DNA of 64,000 nucleotides from Alteromonas mediterranea DE (GCF_000020585.3 NC_011138.3:1235791-1299790), one strand, 5' to 3'. Counted from the stretch's first letter, positions 54,791 to 64,000 are shown. Numbers and translations: made by a program. Notes: generated by a model from the sequence alone, not told the origin.

Positions 54791-55242
54791 TTAGATGCCT
54801 CCAGAAGCCTAACGGCATTTTGCTCAATTTTTTTAAGACATAGGGCCACCGTATTCAGCTCCTCGTCGGGTATACCTGCATACACCTCATCCCGCAGCGC
54901 CGCCAACGTGCTTTCAATATCGTTCATACGGCCTTTGCCCATTGGTGTGAAGTAAAGCAAACGGCTTCGTTTATCCTTGTCATCAACAATACGCTTGATC
55001 AAGCCCGCGGTTTCTAATTGCTTGATCGTTCTAGTAAGACTTGGCATCTCTATTTCAAGACTTTCCGCTAATGTTTGTTGGGTACATCCTTCGCCAAGCA
55101 AAGCCATATGAATCATCACACGCCACCTCGATTCAGTGAGGTCAAGGTGGGCTACAAATTTGGTGACCGTTTTTCTGCATCTTCTTGAAGTACGTGCAAA
55201 CAGTGCGATTAAGTGAAGCGGCATAGGTTCTGAAAACATCAT
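54787..55242 (-). CDS. MarR family transcriptional regulator
   Basis: Winged-helix repressor of about 151 aa. TQQTLAESLEIEMPSLTRTI is the recognition region and DDKDKRSRLLYFTPMGKGRM the wing. The frame is open to ATG 55269, but that codon lies inside a palindromic operator, so the ATG ATG at 55242/55239 is preferred. First gene of the MarR-HlyD-FUSC operon, which it should repress until a phenolic or similar ligand binds. Confidence 0.9.
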   Translation of the reverse strand: MMFSEPMPLHLIALFARTSRRCRKTVTKFVAHLDLTESRWRVMIHMALLGEGCTQQTLAESLEIEMPSLTRTIKQLETAGLIKRIVDDKDKRSRLLYFTPMGKGRMNDIESTLAALRDEVYAGIPDEELNTVALCLKKIEQNAVRLLEASK

Positions 55243-55262
55243 CGTAATACTTGTAAATTTAT

Positions 55263-55299
55263 TTAGCATGCTAAGTATTTTATTTGGTTAGCATGCTAA
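55263..55299. promoter_or_regulatory. tandem palindromic operators of the MarR operon
   Basis: Two identical perfect palindromes TTAGCATGCTAA at 55263-55274 and 55288-55299, centres 25 bp apart. Both are followed by G(T)A, giving a longer shared ACTTAGCATGCTAA. The spacing places two dimers on nearly the same DNA face. Confidence 0.8.
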
Positions 55300-55621
55300 G
55301 TAAATGGTTATGGGGCGAATAGGTGAATAAGTTCGTTGAGCGTCTACGTGAAGGTTTTCGTTGAATTGAATGTTAAAAACTTGAAGACATCTTTGAAATT
55401 AAACCGTCGATTCATTTAACCCGTCATGAGACAGGTGCTACGTAATTTCGCTCTACTGTTACGCCCAGTAAAATGCTAAAATCCGCGCAATTAATTACCA
55501 AGCCGTATCAAGCGTTTCACCGCAATATACAATTTGCGCGGACAAGCATTGCTTATCCGATATAAAACGCGCCTGTAAGTTATTGTTTTGCAGGGATAAC
55601 AGATAACGAAGATAAGTATTG
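55300..55621. other. intergenic region upstream of prfC
   Basis: About 320 bases between divergent operons. It carries the promoters of the MarR operon at one end and of prfC at the other, with a GCTAAAAT -10-like element at about 55475. No gene recognised. Confidence 0.5.
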
Positions 55622-57211
55622 ATGTCAGATAAGAAACTTCTAGAAGAGATTAAAAAGCGACGTACGTTCGCAATCATATCGCACCCGGATGCGGGTAAAA
55701 CCACCATTACTGAAAAAGTATTGTTGTTTGGACGCGCGCTGCAGACCGCCGGTACCGTGAAAGGTAAAAAGTCAGGCCAGCATGCAAAGTCAGACTGGAT
55801 GGAAATGGAAAAAGAGCGTGGTATCTCGGTAACCACCTCGGTTATGCAGTTTCCCTACAGCGACCATTTGGTGAACCTGCTAGATACCCCGGGGCACGAA
55901 GACTTTTCAGAAGACACTTATCGTACGCTAACGGCCGTTGACTCGTGTCTAATGGTTATCGATGCCGCGAAAGGGGTAGAAGACAGAACCCGTAAGCTTA
56001 TGGAAGTTACCCGTTTGCGCGATACGCCAATTGTGACTTTCATGAACAAGCTTGACCGCGATATTCGCGACCCAATGGAGCTGCTTGATGAAGTAGAAAC
56101 CGAGCTTGATATCTTGTGTGCGCCAATCACTTGGCCTATTGGCTGTGGTAAAAGCTTTAAAGGGGTTTATCACCTTCATAGGGACGAAACTATTCTGTAT
56201 CAAAGCGGCCATGGTCACACCATTCAAGATGTGCGCATTATTAAAGGGCTAGACAACCCAGAGCTTGATACTGCAGTGGGTAGCGACCTTGCCGAAACCC
56301 TGCGCGACGAGCTTGAGTTGGTGCGCGGTGCGTCTAACGAGTTTGATCAAGAGCTATTCCGTGAAGGTCAGCTAACGCCGGTATTTTTCGGTACAGCATT
56401 GGGCAACTTTGGTGTTGACCATATGCTTGACGGGTTAGTTGAGTGGGCGCCAGCACCACTTGGCCGCGAAACTGAAGAAGGCACAATTGAAAGCACCGAC
56501 GGTAAGTTTAGCGGCTTCGTGTTTAAGATTCAGGCTAACATGGACCCGAAACACCGTGACCGCATCGCGTTTTGTCGTATCGTGTCAGGCAAATACGAAA
56601 AGGGCATGAAAATGCGCAACAGCCGCTTAGGCAAAGACGTGCGTATTTCTGATGCATTAACCTTTTTAGCAGGTGACCGTTCTTTGCTCGAAGAAGCCTA
56701 TGCCGGTGACATTATTGGTTTACATAACCACGGTACTATCCGTATTGGCGATACTTTTACATCAGGCGATAACTACCGCTTTACCGGTATTCCAAACTTT
56801 GCGCCCGAGCTATTTAAGCGAATTCGCTTAAAAGATCCGCTTAAGCAAAAACAGTTGCTTAAGGGACTTATTCAGCTATCCGAAGAAGGCGCGGTTCAAG
56901 TGTTCCGCCCCCTTGCGAATAACGATTTGATTGTGGGTGCCGTAGGTGTCCTTCAGTTTGATGTGGTTGTGGCGCGTTTAAAAGCAGAGTACAACGTAGA
57001 TGCACTTTACGAGCATGTTAACGTTGCTACTGCCCGCTGGGTTTACTCTAGTGATGAGAAAAAACTTGATGAGTTCCGCCGTAAAGGGGAGCAGAACCTA
57101 GCTCTAGATGGTGGCGACAACCTAACGTATATCGCACCTACCATGGTGAATTTACAGCTAGCGCAAGAGCGCTACCCAGATATTCAATTTACGAACACGC
57201 GCGAAAATTAA
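55622..57211 (+). CDS. prfC: peptide chain release factor 3
   Basis: Translational GTPase RF3 (529 aa) that removes RF1/RF2 from the ribosome after peptide release. G1 is HPDAGKTT (21-28), the switch region [12 protein letters not shown]3 [15 protein letters not shown] and G4 TFMNKLDRD. The C-terminal RF3-specific part includes [23 protein letters not shown] 55622 is taken; the adjacent TTG gives only one more residue. It is 13 bases upstream of argS. Confidence 0.96.
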   Translation: MSDKKLLEEIKKRRTFAIISHPDAGKTTITEKVLLFGRALQTAGTVKGKKSGQHAKSDWMEMEKERGISVTTSVMQFPYSDHLVNLLDTPGHEDFSEDTYRTLTAVDSCLMVIDAAKGVEDRTRKLMEVTRLRDTPIVTFMNKLDRDIRDPMELLDEVETELDILCAPITWPIGCGKSFKGVYHLHRDETILYQSGHGHTIQDVRIIKGLDNPELDTAVGSDLAETLRDELELVRGASNEFDQELFREGQLTPVFFGTALGNFGVDHMLDGLVEWAPAPLGRETEEGTIESTDGKFSGFVFKIQANMDPKHRDRIAFCRIVSGKYEKGMKMRNSRLGKDVRISDALTFLAGDRSLLEEAYAGDIIGLHNHGTIRIGDTFTSGDNYRFTGIPNFAPELFKRIRLKDPLKQKQLLKGLIQLSEEGAVQVFRPLANNDLIVGAVGVLQFDVVVARLKAEYNVDALYEHVNVATARWVYSSDEKKLDEFRRKGEQNLALDGGDNLTYIAPTMVNLQLAQERYPDIQFTNTREN

Positions 57212-57224
57212 GAAAAGATACATT

Positions 57225-58955
57225 ATGAATATACATGCACTATTAGTTAACCGTTTCACTGAAGCTCTACAAGAGATGGGCGTAGAAAATGCGCCAGTAC
57301 CCGTTTCGCGCAGTGCTCGACCAGAGTTTGGTGAATATCAGTTTAATGGCGCCATGGCGCTGGCTAAGCAGCTTAAGCAAAAGCCTCGTGATATCGCAGA
57401 AAAAATCGTTGAGACAGTAAAGCTCGACGATATTGCCAGCAAGCTAGAAGTGGCGGGCCCTGGCTTTATCAACGTTCATTTAAACGACGCATGGTTGGCT
57501 AACCAGTGCGAATTATCGTTAACCGACCCTCGATTAGGCATCGCAAAGTCGCCTGAGCAAAACATTGTAGTAGATTACTCATCGCCTAACTTAGCGAAAG
57601 AAATGCACGTAGGTCACTTGCGTACCACCATTATTGGCGACGCAGTAGTTAAGGTACTCGAGTTCTTGGGTCACAATGTGATTCGTCAAAACCACATGGG
57701 GGACTGGGGTACACAGTTCGGCATGTTGCTTGCGCACCTTTCTGATAAGTTGCAAGAAGAAGTGGCTGAAACAGCGCTCTCTGATCTTGAAGACTTTTAC
57801 CGCGAAGCCAAAGTACGCTTTGACGAAGAAGAAGGTTTTGCCGACCGCGCCCGTGAATACGTAGTTAAGCTACAAGGTGGCGATGCTCAATGTCTGGCGC
57901 TGTGGGAAAAGTTCATTGACGTGTCTATTACTCACTCTGAAGAAGTGTACGACAAGCTAAACGTAAGCCTTACCCGTAAAGATATTATGGGTGAGTCGGC
58001 TTACAATGACGACTTGGCCAACGTAATCAGCGACCTTAAAACGAAAGGCCTTGCAGTAGAAGACCAAGGTGCGCAGGTGGTGTTTATACCTGAGCTTGCT
58101 GATAAAGAAGGTAATCCTGCGGTTTACATCGTTCAAAAGTCTGGCGGCGGCTATTTATACGCAACGACGGACCTTGCGGCAATGCGCTATCGCAGCGGCA
58201 AGTTAAACGCTGACCGTACGCTTATTCTCACTGACGCGCGTCAAGCGCTGCACTTTAAGCAAACGGAAATTGTAGGCCGTAAAGCAGGCTTCATGAAAGA
58301 AGAGCAAACCTACGAGCACTGCCCATTTGGCATGATGCTAGGCAGTGACGGTAAGCCATTTAAAACGCGTACTGGCGGCACGGTTAAACTGGTTGAATTG
58401 CTTGATGAAGCCGTTGAGCGTGCAGGTAAATTAATTGCTGAGCGCGACAACGATTTAAGCGAAGAAGAGCTTAAAGAAGTCGCTCGCAAGGTAGGTATTG
58501 GCGCGGTGAAATACGCCGACCTTTCTAAAAACCGCACGACTGATTACATGTTTAACTGGGACTCCATGCTAAGCTTTGAAGGTAACACCGCGCCTTACCT
58601 TCAATACGCCTACACCCGTGTGAAGAGTTTGTTTAGAAAAGCGGGTGTTGATATGGCTACTATGCCGGTAGATATCAAGCTTGTTGAGAAACAAGAGCAC
58701 GCACTAGCCGTATTGCTTATGCAGTTTGAAGAAGTGATTGGTATGGTATCGCGCGAAGCGACGCCTCACGTGTTGTGTACGTACCTTTACGATGTAGCGT
58801 CAGCATTCATGACATTCTATGAAGCGTGCCCAATGCTGAAAGAGGGTATAGAGCCACAAGTACGCGATAGCCGTCTAGCGCTGTCAGCTTTGGTTGCCAA
58901 AACGCTAGAGAAAGGATTAACCTTACTCGGTATTGAAACACTAGAAAAAATGTAG
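57225..58955 (+). CDS. argS: arginine-tRNA ligase
   Basis: Class I aminoacyl-tRNA synthetase (576 aa). N-terminal Add-1 domain, HIGH signature HVGH at 128-131 (AKEMHVGHLRTT), QNHMGDWGTQFGML, and a C-terminal DALR anticodon-binding domain (YLQYAYTRVKSLFRKAG onward). As usual for ArgRS, the KMSKS box is not canonical (GKPFKTRTGG). Operon partner of prfC. A terminator follows, into which a group II intron has inserted. Confidence 0.96.
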   Translation: MNIHALLVNRFTEALQEMGVENAPVPVSRSARPEFGEYQFNGAMALAKQLKQKPRDIAEKIVETVKLDDIASKLEVAGPGFINVHLNDAWLANQCELSLTDPRLGIAKSPEQNIVVDYSSPNLAKEMHVGHLRTTIIGDAVVKVLEFLGHNVIRQNHMGDWGTQFGMLLAHLSDKLQEEVAETALSDLEDFYREAKVRFDEEEGFADRAREYVVKLQGGDAQCLALWEKFIDVSITHSEEVYDKLNVSLTRKDIMGESAYNDDLANVISDLKTKGLAVEDQGAQVVFIPELADKEGNPAVYIVQKSGGGYLYATTDLAAMRYRSGKLNADRTLILTDARQALHFKQTEIVGRKAGFMKEEQTYEHCPFGMMLGSDGKPFKTRTGGTVKLVELLDEAVERAGKLIAERDNDLSEEELKEVARKVGIGAVKYADLSKNRTTDYMFNWDSMLSFEGNTAPYLQYAYTRVKSLFRKAGVDMATMPVDIKLVEKQEHALAVLLMQFEEVIGMVSREATPHVLCTYLYDVASAFMTFYEACPMLKEGIEPQVRDSRLALSALVAKTLEKGLTLLGIETLEKM

Positions 58956-58986
58956 TGCTCACGGTACAACGTACTTATTGATATTG

Positions 58987-59022
58987 AAAAAGGCTGACAT
59001 TGATGAAGTGTCAGCCTTTTTT
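58987..59022 (+). terminator. terminator of prfC-argS and insertion site of the full group II intron
   Basis: The stem AAAAAGGCTGACA / TGTCAGCCTTTTT with loop TTGATGAAG and T run. The intron starts at the next base. Confidence 0.93.
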
Positions 59023-61110
59023 GTTTGCCCAGCGAAGCTGGCAAACCCGTCAGGTTGAAAGAAACCTGAATCACCCTGACTGAGGGGAAGATAATCCGAA
59101 TGGCAAGGGCGTTGTTGGCCAACGGCAGGGTCTGAAGGAAGCCATAGGAAGTTAGAGGTACACAACGCAAGTGAACCTGATTCGGCAAGACAGGAGGGTA
59201 AGCGTGCAAAATAGCGTGAAGCCCGATACTCAGTCAGTCCTGTTTTGTGTTTGAGGGTGGGATTTCTAACAGGGAGCCAGCACAGTAACTGGGGAAGCCT
59301 GGCACCGTCTCTGGTTATGAGCCAGAAGCATCTATGCGAGAGGCGACTCAAGGTAGGTGTTGGTGTGAGGTGGCAGATGACGCCGTAGTAGTGAATAAAG
59401 TTCGGCCTGTGAAAGCCAGTAATGGTGTGGAGGATAAAACCGAGCTGACCATCAGCAGTGTTTGATGGCGTTCTTATCAGCCAAAAGCTGATTAGGATGG
59501 CGAAGGGCGGAAGTACATAGTAAGTCTGTGATGAGCAGATGTTTTTTTTTAGTGGTACACGAATCGACTAGCTATCGACGTCTTCGTACTTGGTTTGTCG
59601 CGGAAGCGACGGACTGGCTACGAAACGGTACATAGGAGTAATGTGGGAACGTTGAGTAGATTGCCATTGGGCTAGCACGCTCTACCACCATGTGAAATAG
59701 ACCAACACGAAAAGAAGTCATCGGCCCCCACACAGCACACCATCTTCGAGGAGAAGCGTGCGGGTTTATTATAGTTTGTACGGTCACTTGCTTAATAAAG
59801 CCAGACTGTTCAAGGGATTTAAAAAGGTACTCAAAGCGAAAGGCGCGGCCGGAATAGATGGGCAGAGCCTGAGCGCGTTTGCCTCAAATCTGGATAATGA
59901 ACTTACGCAGCTTCTTCTCGAACTCAAAACCAAACGCTATCAAGCGCAACCGGTAAGACGGGTGGTTATCCCGAAAGACGGTGGCGGCGAGCGTCTGTTG
60001 GGTATCCCAACGGTAAGGGATAGGGTCGTTCAACAGTGCTTAAATGACCTCCTAACCCCCATCTTCGAAGAACAGTTCCACCCATCAAGCTTTGGTTATA
60101 GGCCGAAGCGGAGCTGTCACGATGCTATCAATAAAGCCACGATGTTTATCCGTCGATATAGGCGTCAACACGTGGTGGATATGGACCTGTCGAAGTGCTT
60201 TGATAAGCTGGACCATACGCTTATCATTAAGAGCATCAAAAGACGGGTCCGTGATGGCAGCGTGCTGAGCCTTATTACTCAGTTCTTACAAAGTGGGGTG
60301 ATGGTCGATGGACATTGGCAGCAAACAGAAACAGGCAGTCCGCAGGGTGGGGTAATAAGCCCACTGATAGCGAACATCTATCTGGATGCGTTCGATGAGG
60401 AAATGAAACAGCGGGGGCACAGAATAGTGCGCTATGCTGATGATATCCTTATCTTGTGTTGCAGTCGTACAGCGGCAGAGAATGCCAAAGCACAAGCCAC
60501 ACATATCTTAGAAGGAAAGCTAAAGCTCAGCGTAAACACGGAGAAAACACATATCACACACAGTGACGATGGTGTGAAGTTCCTTGGCGTTGAAATCGGG
60601 ACGAAACATACCCGCATCCAGCCCAAGAAACTCACCGCGTTTAAGGCGAAGCTCAAGCAGATGACGAAACGCAATGGCGGAATGCCGCTGCAATCAGTCA
60701 TCAATGCACTAAACCCACTGCTAAGAGGGTTCAGTTATTACTTCAAGATAGCCAATGCGAGCAGGGCATTTAAGCAAATAGCAAGCTGGCTAAGACGCCG
60801 CTTGCGCAGTATTCAACTCAAGTTATGGAAGAAGGCGAGCCGCCTCCATCGCTGGCTAAGACAGCATGGTTATAAAGGTCGGTTTGCCCACATCAACATG
60901 ACGAGTTGGTGCAGTGCACGCAGCCCCTTAGCAAGCTATGCGATGCCAAACAGTTGGTTCGATGAGCTCGGGCTAATGAACTTGGAGAATGTTGCAACGG
61001 GATATGTGTTTAGCCATTACGCTAAATAACTATGTACATGAGCCGTATACGAGGCCCGTATGTACGGTTCTGTGAGAGGGATGAGGCGGTGACGCCTCAC
61101 CCTACTCGAT
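59023..61110 (+). mobile_element. group II intron with reverse transcriptase (class C-like)
   Basis: About 2.09 kb. The 5' end is GTTTGCCCAGCGAAGCTGG directly after the argS terminator T run. Domains I-III precede the reverse transcriptase frame in domain IV. Domain V is GAGCCGTATACGAGG with return strand TGTACGGTTC; domain VI is GATGAGGCGGTGACGCCTCA ending CCCTACTCGAT. The next bases, ATGCTT, also follow the other intron copy. Placement after a terminator, the short endonuclease-free RT and the small size point to class C. The 5' boundary (GTTTG rather than GTGYG) is inferred from comparing the two copies. Confidence 0.9.
59758..61029 (+). CDS. group II intron reverse transcriptase/maturase
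   Basis: RT/maturase (423 aa). KGAAGIDGQSLSAF is RT1, SSFGYRPKRSCHDAI RT3, DMDLSKCFDKLDH RT4, GSPQGGVISPLIANIYLDAF RT5, and the catalytic YADD is at 226-229. The maturase X domain follows (LLRGFSYYFKIANASRAFKQ). No HNH endonuclease domain. It helps the intron splice and copies it into new sites, and could act in trans on the ORF-less copy. GTG start; the exact N-terminus is uncertain. Confidence 0.93.
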   Translation: MRVYYSLYGHLLNKARLFKGFKKVLKAKGAAGIDGQSLSAFASNLDNELTQLLLELKTKRYQAQPVRRVVIPKDGGGERLLGIPTVRDRVVQQCLNDLLTPIFEEQFHPSSFGYRPKRSCHDAINKATMFIRRYRRQHVVDMDLSKCFDKLDHTLIIKSIKRRVRDGSVLSLITQFLQSGVMVDGHWQQTETGSPQGGVISPLIANIYLDAFDEEMKQRGHRIVRYADDILILCCSRTAAENAKAQATHILEGKLKLSVNTEKTHITHSDDGVKFLGVEIGTKHTRIQPKKLTAFKAKLKQMTKRNGGMPLQSVINALNPLLRGFSYYFKIANASRAFKQIASWLRRRLRSIQLKLWKKASRLHRWLRQHGYKGRFAHINMTSWCSARSPLASYAMPNSWFDELGLMNLENVATGYVFSHYAK

Positions 61111-61235
61111 ATGCTTAACACGAACGTATAAACACACAGCTTGCCGGTGAAAACTTTAATGCTTACATTTTTATTAAAACCGATAAGACGATAGATTCTT
61201 ATAAGTTAGACAAATAAAAACGACAGGAAACCCGT

Positions 61236-61802
61236 ATGACTAAGATCCTTGCCTTTGCAGGCAGTACCCGTAAAGGTTCATTCAACCACGCTATAGTAAA
61301 CGTAGCCGCTGAAGGCGCACGTGACGCTGGCGCAGAAGTAACCGTGATTGATTTGGCTGATTATCAGATGCCAATTTTTAATGAGGACGACGAAGCAGAG
61401 TTTGGCATGCCTGAAAAGGCCCAAGCATTTAAAGAACTACTTATGAGTCATGATGGTTTTCTTATTGCTTCTCCAGAATACAACTCTAGCTACCCGGCAC
61501 TGCTTAAAAATGCGATTGATTGGGCGTCACGCATGGGCGAAGGCGAAAAGCCCCTGCAAGCCTATCGCGGTAAAGTGGCGGGCATCATGGCCGCGTCGGC
61601 CGGTGGATTAGGCGGAATGCGCGTGCTGGTGGTACTTAGAATGTTGCTTGAAAACCTAGGTACTATGGTGCTGCCAAATCAAAAAGCTATCGCAAAGGTA
61701 AATACGCTCGTGGAAGACGGCGTAATTACCGATGAAAAAACGATAAAGCAACTTAAGAATTTGGGTAAAGAGACCGCTGAGTTGGCAGGTAAACTGGCCT
61801 AA
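61236..61802 (+). CDS. NADPH-dependent FMN reductase family protein
   Basis: Flavodoxin-like reductase (188 aa). FMN-binding AGSTRKGSFNHAIVNVAAEG and the loop SPEYNSSYPALLKNAIDWAS are hallmarks of the ChrR/azoreductase-type NADPH-dependent FMN reductases. It could supply reduced flavin or detoxify quinones. SD AGGAAA. Monocistronic, with a terminator 155 bases downstream. Confidence 0.9.
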   Translation: MTKILAFAGSTRKGSFNHAIVNVAAEGARDAGAEVTVIDLADYQMPIFNEDDEAEFGMPEKAQAFKELLMSHDGFLIASPEYNSSYPALLKNAIDWASRMGEGEKPLQAYRGKVAGIMAASAGGLGGMRVLVVLRMLLENLGTMVLPNQKAIAKVNTLVEDGVITDEKTIKQLKNLGKETAELAGKLA

Positions 61803-61956
61803 TGGCAGATGAGTATAATGGCTAGAGCGACCCGTCGAAGCTTTAGTTCGAAAAAACTACGCAAAACACGTCCCATGGTCAGTGGTTAAATTTGGTTTGA
61901 TGTCATAGTCTAGCTCAGTGCACGTGCACAAAACCTCAAGTTCCTTAGTGTAATTA

Positions 61957-61980
61957 AAGCAGGCTTAGGCCTGCTTCTTT
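61957..61980 (+). terminator. rho-independent terminator
   Basis: The stem AAGCAGGC / GCCTGCTT with a TTAG loop, followed by CTTTAGTTTT. It ends the FMN reductase transcript. Confidence 0.8.
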
Positions 61981-62014
61981 AGTTTTATTTAAGCATGGAC
62001 AAAGGCAAATAATC

Positions 62015-62218
62015 ATGGATAAGAAAAATTACAGCCACGTAGCATTTTGGTTTCTTGCGGCAATAAATATTATTTCTCTCTTTGAGAGTATCATTTCAAA
62101 AGAAGGGTTCTCGCTCTTAACAGAACCTGAGTTTCAGAACCTACTTTTACTCGCAATTCTTCAAAAGCTTGTGAAGCTCTCAAGTGTAAGAGTACCCGAT
62201 GCAGGCGACATCAATTAA
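62015..62218 (+). CDS. small membrane protein of unknown function
   Basis: Sixty-seven residues, with one likely helix at about 8-27 (HVAFWFLAAINIISLFESII) and a second weaker hydrophobic stretch (FQNLLLLAILQKLVKLSS). No recognised family. A modest SD-like GGCAAA lies upstream. Composition and placement between two hairpins suggest a real but minor gene. Confidence 0.55.
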   Translation: MDKKNYSHVAFWFLAAINIISLFESIISKEGFSLLTEPEFQNLLLLAILQKLVKLSSVRVPDAGDIN

Positions 62219-62266
62219 CGTGTTATATTCCGAACTCTCTGTATTAATGTAGTGTTCGGTGCCGAC

Positions 62267-62296
62267 AGCAAGCCGCTTAATTGAGTGCGGCTTGCT
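62267..62296. terminator. hairpin between convergent genes
   Basis: A perfect ten-base-pair stem AGCAAGCCGC / GCGGCTTGCT around a ten-base loop. It is T-poor but lies between two converging genes and may stop transcription from the plus side. Confidence 0.6.
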
Positions 62297-62325
62297 TGGT
62301 TTGATTTCTCACTTTTACGTCTGAA

Positions 62326-63489
62326 TTATTTTATACCACGTTGAGTTTCTAGGTAGCTGGCAAAGCTGCCAAGCCAGTGGCTGCCCATGTAGTGCATATC
62401 GCCAAACACAGCGTTTAATCCTGCTTCACGGTGTGCTTTTAGCGTTTTCTTCAGTACCGTTAAGCGTGCGTCATTGTCTGGTAAAGCGCTTATAATGCCT
62501 TCAATCATCCACGCACGGCTGATATTCAGCCCGTCTAGGTGAGCGAGCTTACCATCCGTTTTGTCCGTCACAGTCGCAGGCGCTAGCCAATTTGATGTGC
62601 TAGCTGTGAGGCTAGGAAAGAATGCTGAAAGCCATTGGCTGTATTCATGTTTAGCCATTACTCGGCGCATTAGGTCGGCTTCGGCCAAACACGGTGATAG
62701 AAAATCCTGTCCTGAAGGCTCGTAGGCTAGGGGGCATTGCTTATCAGCTTGGTAATATTCTTTTACTCTAGATGTAAGCAGTGCTTCAAACTCTTTATTA
62801 CCTGATATTTTCGCCCAGTCTAACATTAGGCCAAAAGCAAAGGCGGTTTGACTGTGTTCACCGGTTCGGATTGGATAAGCCAGTTTGGGTAGCCAGGCAC
62901 TTACTCTCGCCACAATTTCTTCTTCAAGCGGTAGTAGCGTGTCCAACCAGATCTTTGCTTCTGGAGTTGATGATTGACGTAGTTCCGCGGTTAATTGTAG
63001 AAACCAAGCAAGACCATAGGGGCGCTCAAACGACGCATTATTCTCACGGTTAAGACTTGCCAATTCACCTTGAATGTTCTCTGTCGTAAAGCTGATATTA
63101 AGTTTTTCAATAATCTCTCCTTTATTCACCGCGTCTTGCGCAGTGTTTAGCATTCTTACTAAAAGCCAATGGCCATGAACTGATGAATGCCAGTCTAAAC
63201 AACCATAAAATGCTGGGTAGAGTTGACTTGGTGCTTTAACGTCGTCGGCGTTATTCATCATGTGTTTCACTACATTTGGAAACTCTTGATGAATACAATG
63301 AAGCGCGAGGTTAGCAAAAACGCTTTCGTAGTTGTTGTTAGAAGTACCTGTGGAGTCACTTGTAACTGTATTGGTACTGCTGGGGTCAACGGCTTCCGCA
63401 GTTGGCGTACTAGCAGCGAAGGCGTTGTGGGTAGCGATTATTGCAGTTAACGCCACACTGCGGCGAATAAAGTTCTTTATTTTCATCAT
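62326..63489 (-). CDS. DUF2891 family exported protein
   Basis: Protein of 387 aa with a signal peptide ending AFAAS (about 26). A Thr/Ser/Asn-rich spacer precedes the DUF2891 domain: YPAFYGCLDWHSSVHGHW, FERPYGLAWFLQL, YEPSGQDFLSPC and HLDGLNISRAWM are characteristic. The helical (alpha/alpha)6-like look and conserved His/Asp/Trp hint at a glycoside-type or other hydrolase, but no activity is established. Periplasmic or outer-membrane. The second Met is an equal start candidate. Confidence 0.87.
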   Translation of the reverse strand: MMKIKNFIRRSVALTAIIATHNAFAASTPTAEAVDPSSTNTVTSDSTGTSNNNYESVFANLALHCIHQEFPNVVKHMMNNADDVKAPSQLYPAFYGCLDWHSSVHGHWLLVRMLNTAQDAVNKGEIIEKLNISFTTENIQGELASLNRENNASFERPYGLAWFLQLTAELRQSSTPEAKIWLDTLLPLEEEIVARVSAWLPKLAYPIRTGEHSQTAFAFGLMLDWAKISGNKEFEALLTSRVKEYYQADKQCPLAYEPSGQDFLSPCLAEADLMRRVMAKHEYSQWLSAFFPSLTASTSNWLAPATVTDKTDGKLAHLDGLNISRAWMIEGIISALPDNDARLTVLKKTLKAHREAGLNAVFGDMHYMGSHWLGSFASYLETQRGIK

Positions 63490-63628
63490 GGCTTCGTAAG
63501 CTTTTTTATTACAAATCTAACGCCAATGTATAGTGATAGGTGATTTGAATAAAGAGCTGCGCGACATATAGCGTGCCAGCACTTTAAGTAGCAGCTTATA
63601 GTGTAAACCCAGCTGAGTTAGTTTTAAT

Positions 63629-64000
63629 TCAGCTTTCGATACTTTCTAGTTTGTCAGTAAATACACTTGTACAACCAATATTGTTTAGTACCCACTGTGC
63701 ATTGTAATAAGTGTCGCCATACCTTTCCCCGCTGTCACACATAAGCGTAACTATTGACCCCGTTTCACCCTGTTGCTTCATTCGTTCGGCAATACTTAGC
63801 GCGCCCCATAAGTTGGTACCGGTAGAGGGGCCGGCTTTTATTCCCATGGTACTGTTTAACCAATGCATAGTAGCAATACTGGCCGCATCGGGAACCGCAA
63901 TCATGTCGTCTATAACGTCGTGCTGAAAAGAAGCTTCCACTTTAGGGCGTCCAATCCCCTCTATGCGGCTTCCGCGGGTAGCGGTAAGTGTATGATCCCT
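63629..64000 (-). CDS. PLP-dependent cysteine synthase family protein (partial, N-terminus outside the window)
   Basis: The C-terminal 123 or so residues of a fold-type II PLP enzyme like CysK/CBS. SRIEGIGRPKVEASFQ, MGIKAGPSTGTNLWGAL (the phosphate-cradle loop of the domain) and IVTLMCDSGERYGDTYYN are typical of the longer cysteine-synthase-like subgroup. The frame is open through the window edge. The active-site lysine lies outside. Confidence 0.87.
   Translation of the reverse strand, partial: RDHTLTATRGSRIEGIGRPKVEASFQHDVIDDMIAVPDAASIATMHWLNSTMGIKAGPSTGTNLWGALSIAERMKQQGETGSIVTLMCDSGERYGDTYYNAQWVLNNIGCTSVFTDKLESIES

Noticed and set aside
59758..61029. Reverse transcriptase as part of a retron or diversity-generating element
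   Set aside because: The maturase X domain, domain V/VI sequences and flanking ribozyme show a group II intron; no msr/msd or template/variable repeats were seen.

Overview
The window reads as chromosome of a marine, Na+-using, heterotrophic gammaproteobacterium of the Alteromonadales, most likely Alteromonas. That placement is an inference from protein resemblance and gene order: a Na+-pumping oxaloacetate decarboxylase, many TonB-dependent receptors, a Ton operon that opens with a DUF3450 gene, the psp-pspF-sap arrangement and a TPP-controlled thiamine receptor locus. No rRNA, plasmid, prophage or CRISPR signature was seen.

Layout. 0-0.3 kb: a decayed tRNA-Arg copy followed by an intact tRNA-Arg(ACG). 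0.5-3.7 kb: oadGAB, a Na+-translocating decarboxylase. 3.9-10.4 kb (minus): pspF-sapABCDF, divergent from pspABC (10.6-12.1 kb) across a sigma-54-like promoter. 12.2-21 kb: amino-acid catabolism and its regulators: phhA, tyrR (both with TyrR boxes upstream), a fumarylacetoacetase-family hydrolase, maleylacetoacetate isomerase, an Lrp/AsnC regulator with a perfect 22-bp palindrome, a leucine-type dehydrogenase, the 4.5S SRP RNA, a ComFB-domain protein and tryptophan 2,3-dioxygenase. The dioxygenase is followed by a fossil 3' end of a second copy and a beheaded TonB receptor.

22.6-36.1 kb: the most distinctive block. It holds a large TonB-dependent receptor, then four Fe(II)/2-oxoglutarate oxygenases of four different families with a small lipoprotein, then a Ton energising operon (DUF3450, TtpC-like ExbB, ExbB, ExbD, TonB, TPR protein). 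36.1-37.0 kb: an ORF-less, degenerate group II intron sitting directly after the operon's terminator. 37.1-39.9 kb: tmcA with an in-frame nine-base repeat array, and an acyl-CoA thioesterase. 40-44.1 kb: thiamine salvage locus (TPP riboswitch with a visible three-way switch, receptor, YkoF-like protein, PnuT-like permease, thiamine-kinase-like protein). 44.2-46.2 kb: tRNA-Trp, holD-like gene, rimI and a 98-residue oxygenase-like protein. 46.6-55.3 kb: exporters, a LysR regulator facing an MFS/LLM/aldo-keto/alcohol-dehydrogenase cluster, and a MarR-HlyD-FUSC efflux operon. 55.6-59 kb: prfC-argS. 59.0-61.1 kb: a full group II intron with reverse transcriptase, again directly after a terminator. 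61.2-64 kb: an FMN reductase, a small membrane protein, a DUF2891 protein and the C-terminal part of a cysteine-synthase-like enzyme running off the window.

Three otherwise well-conserved genes (fumarylacetoacetase family, DUF3450, MFS) carry one-base indels in or next to short runs. This may be assembly error rather than biology and should be settled from reads before those genes are called dead.
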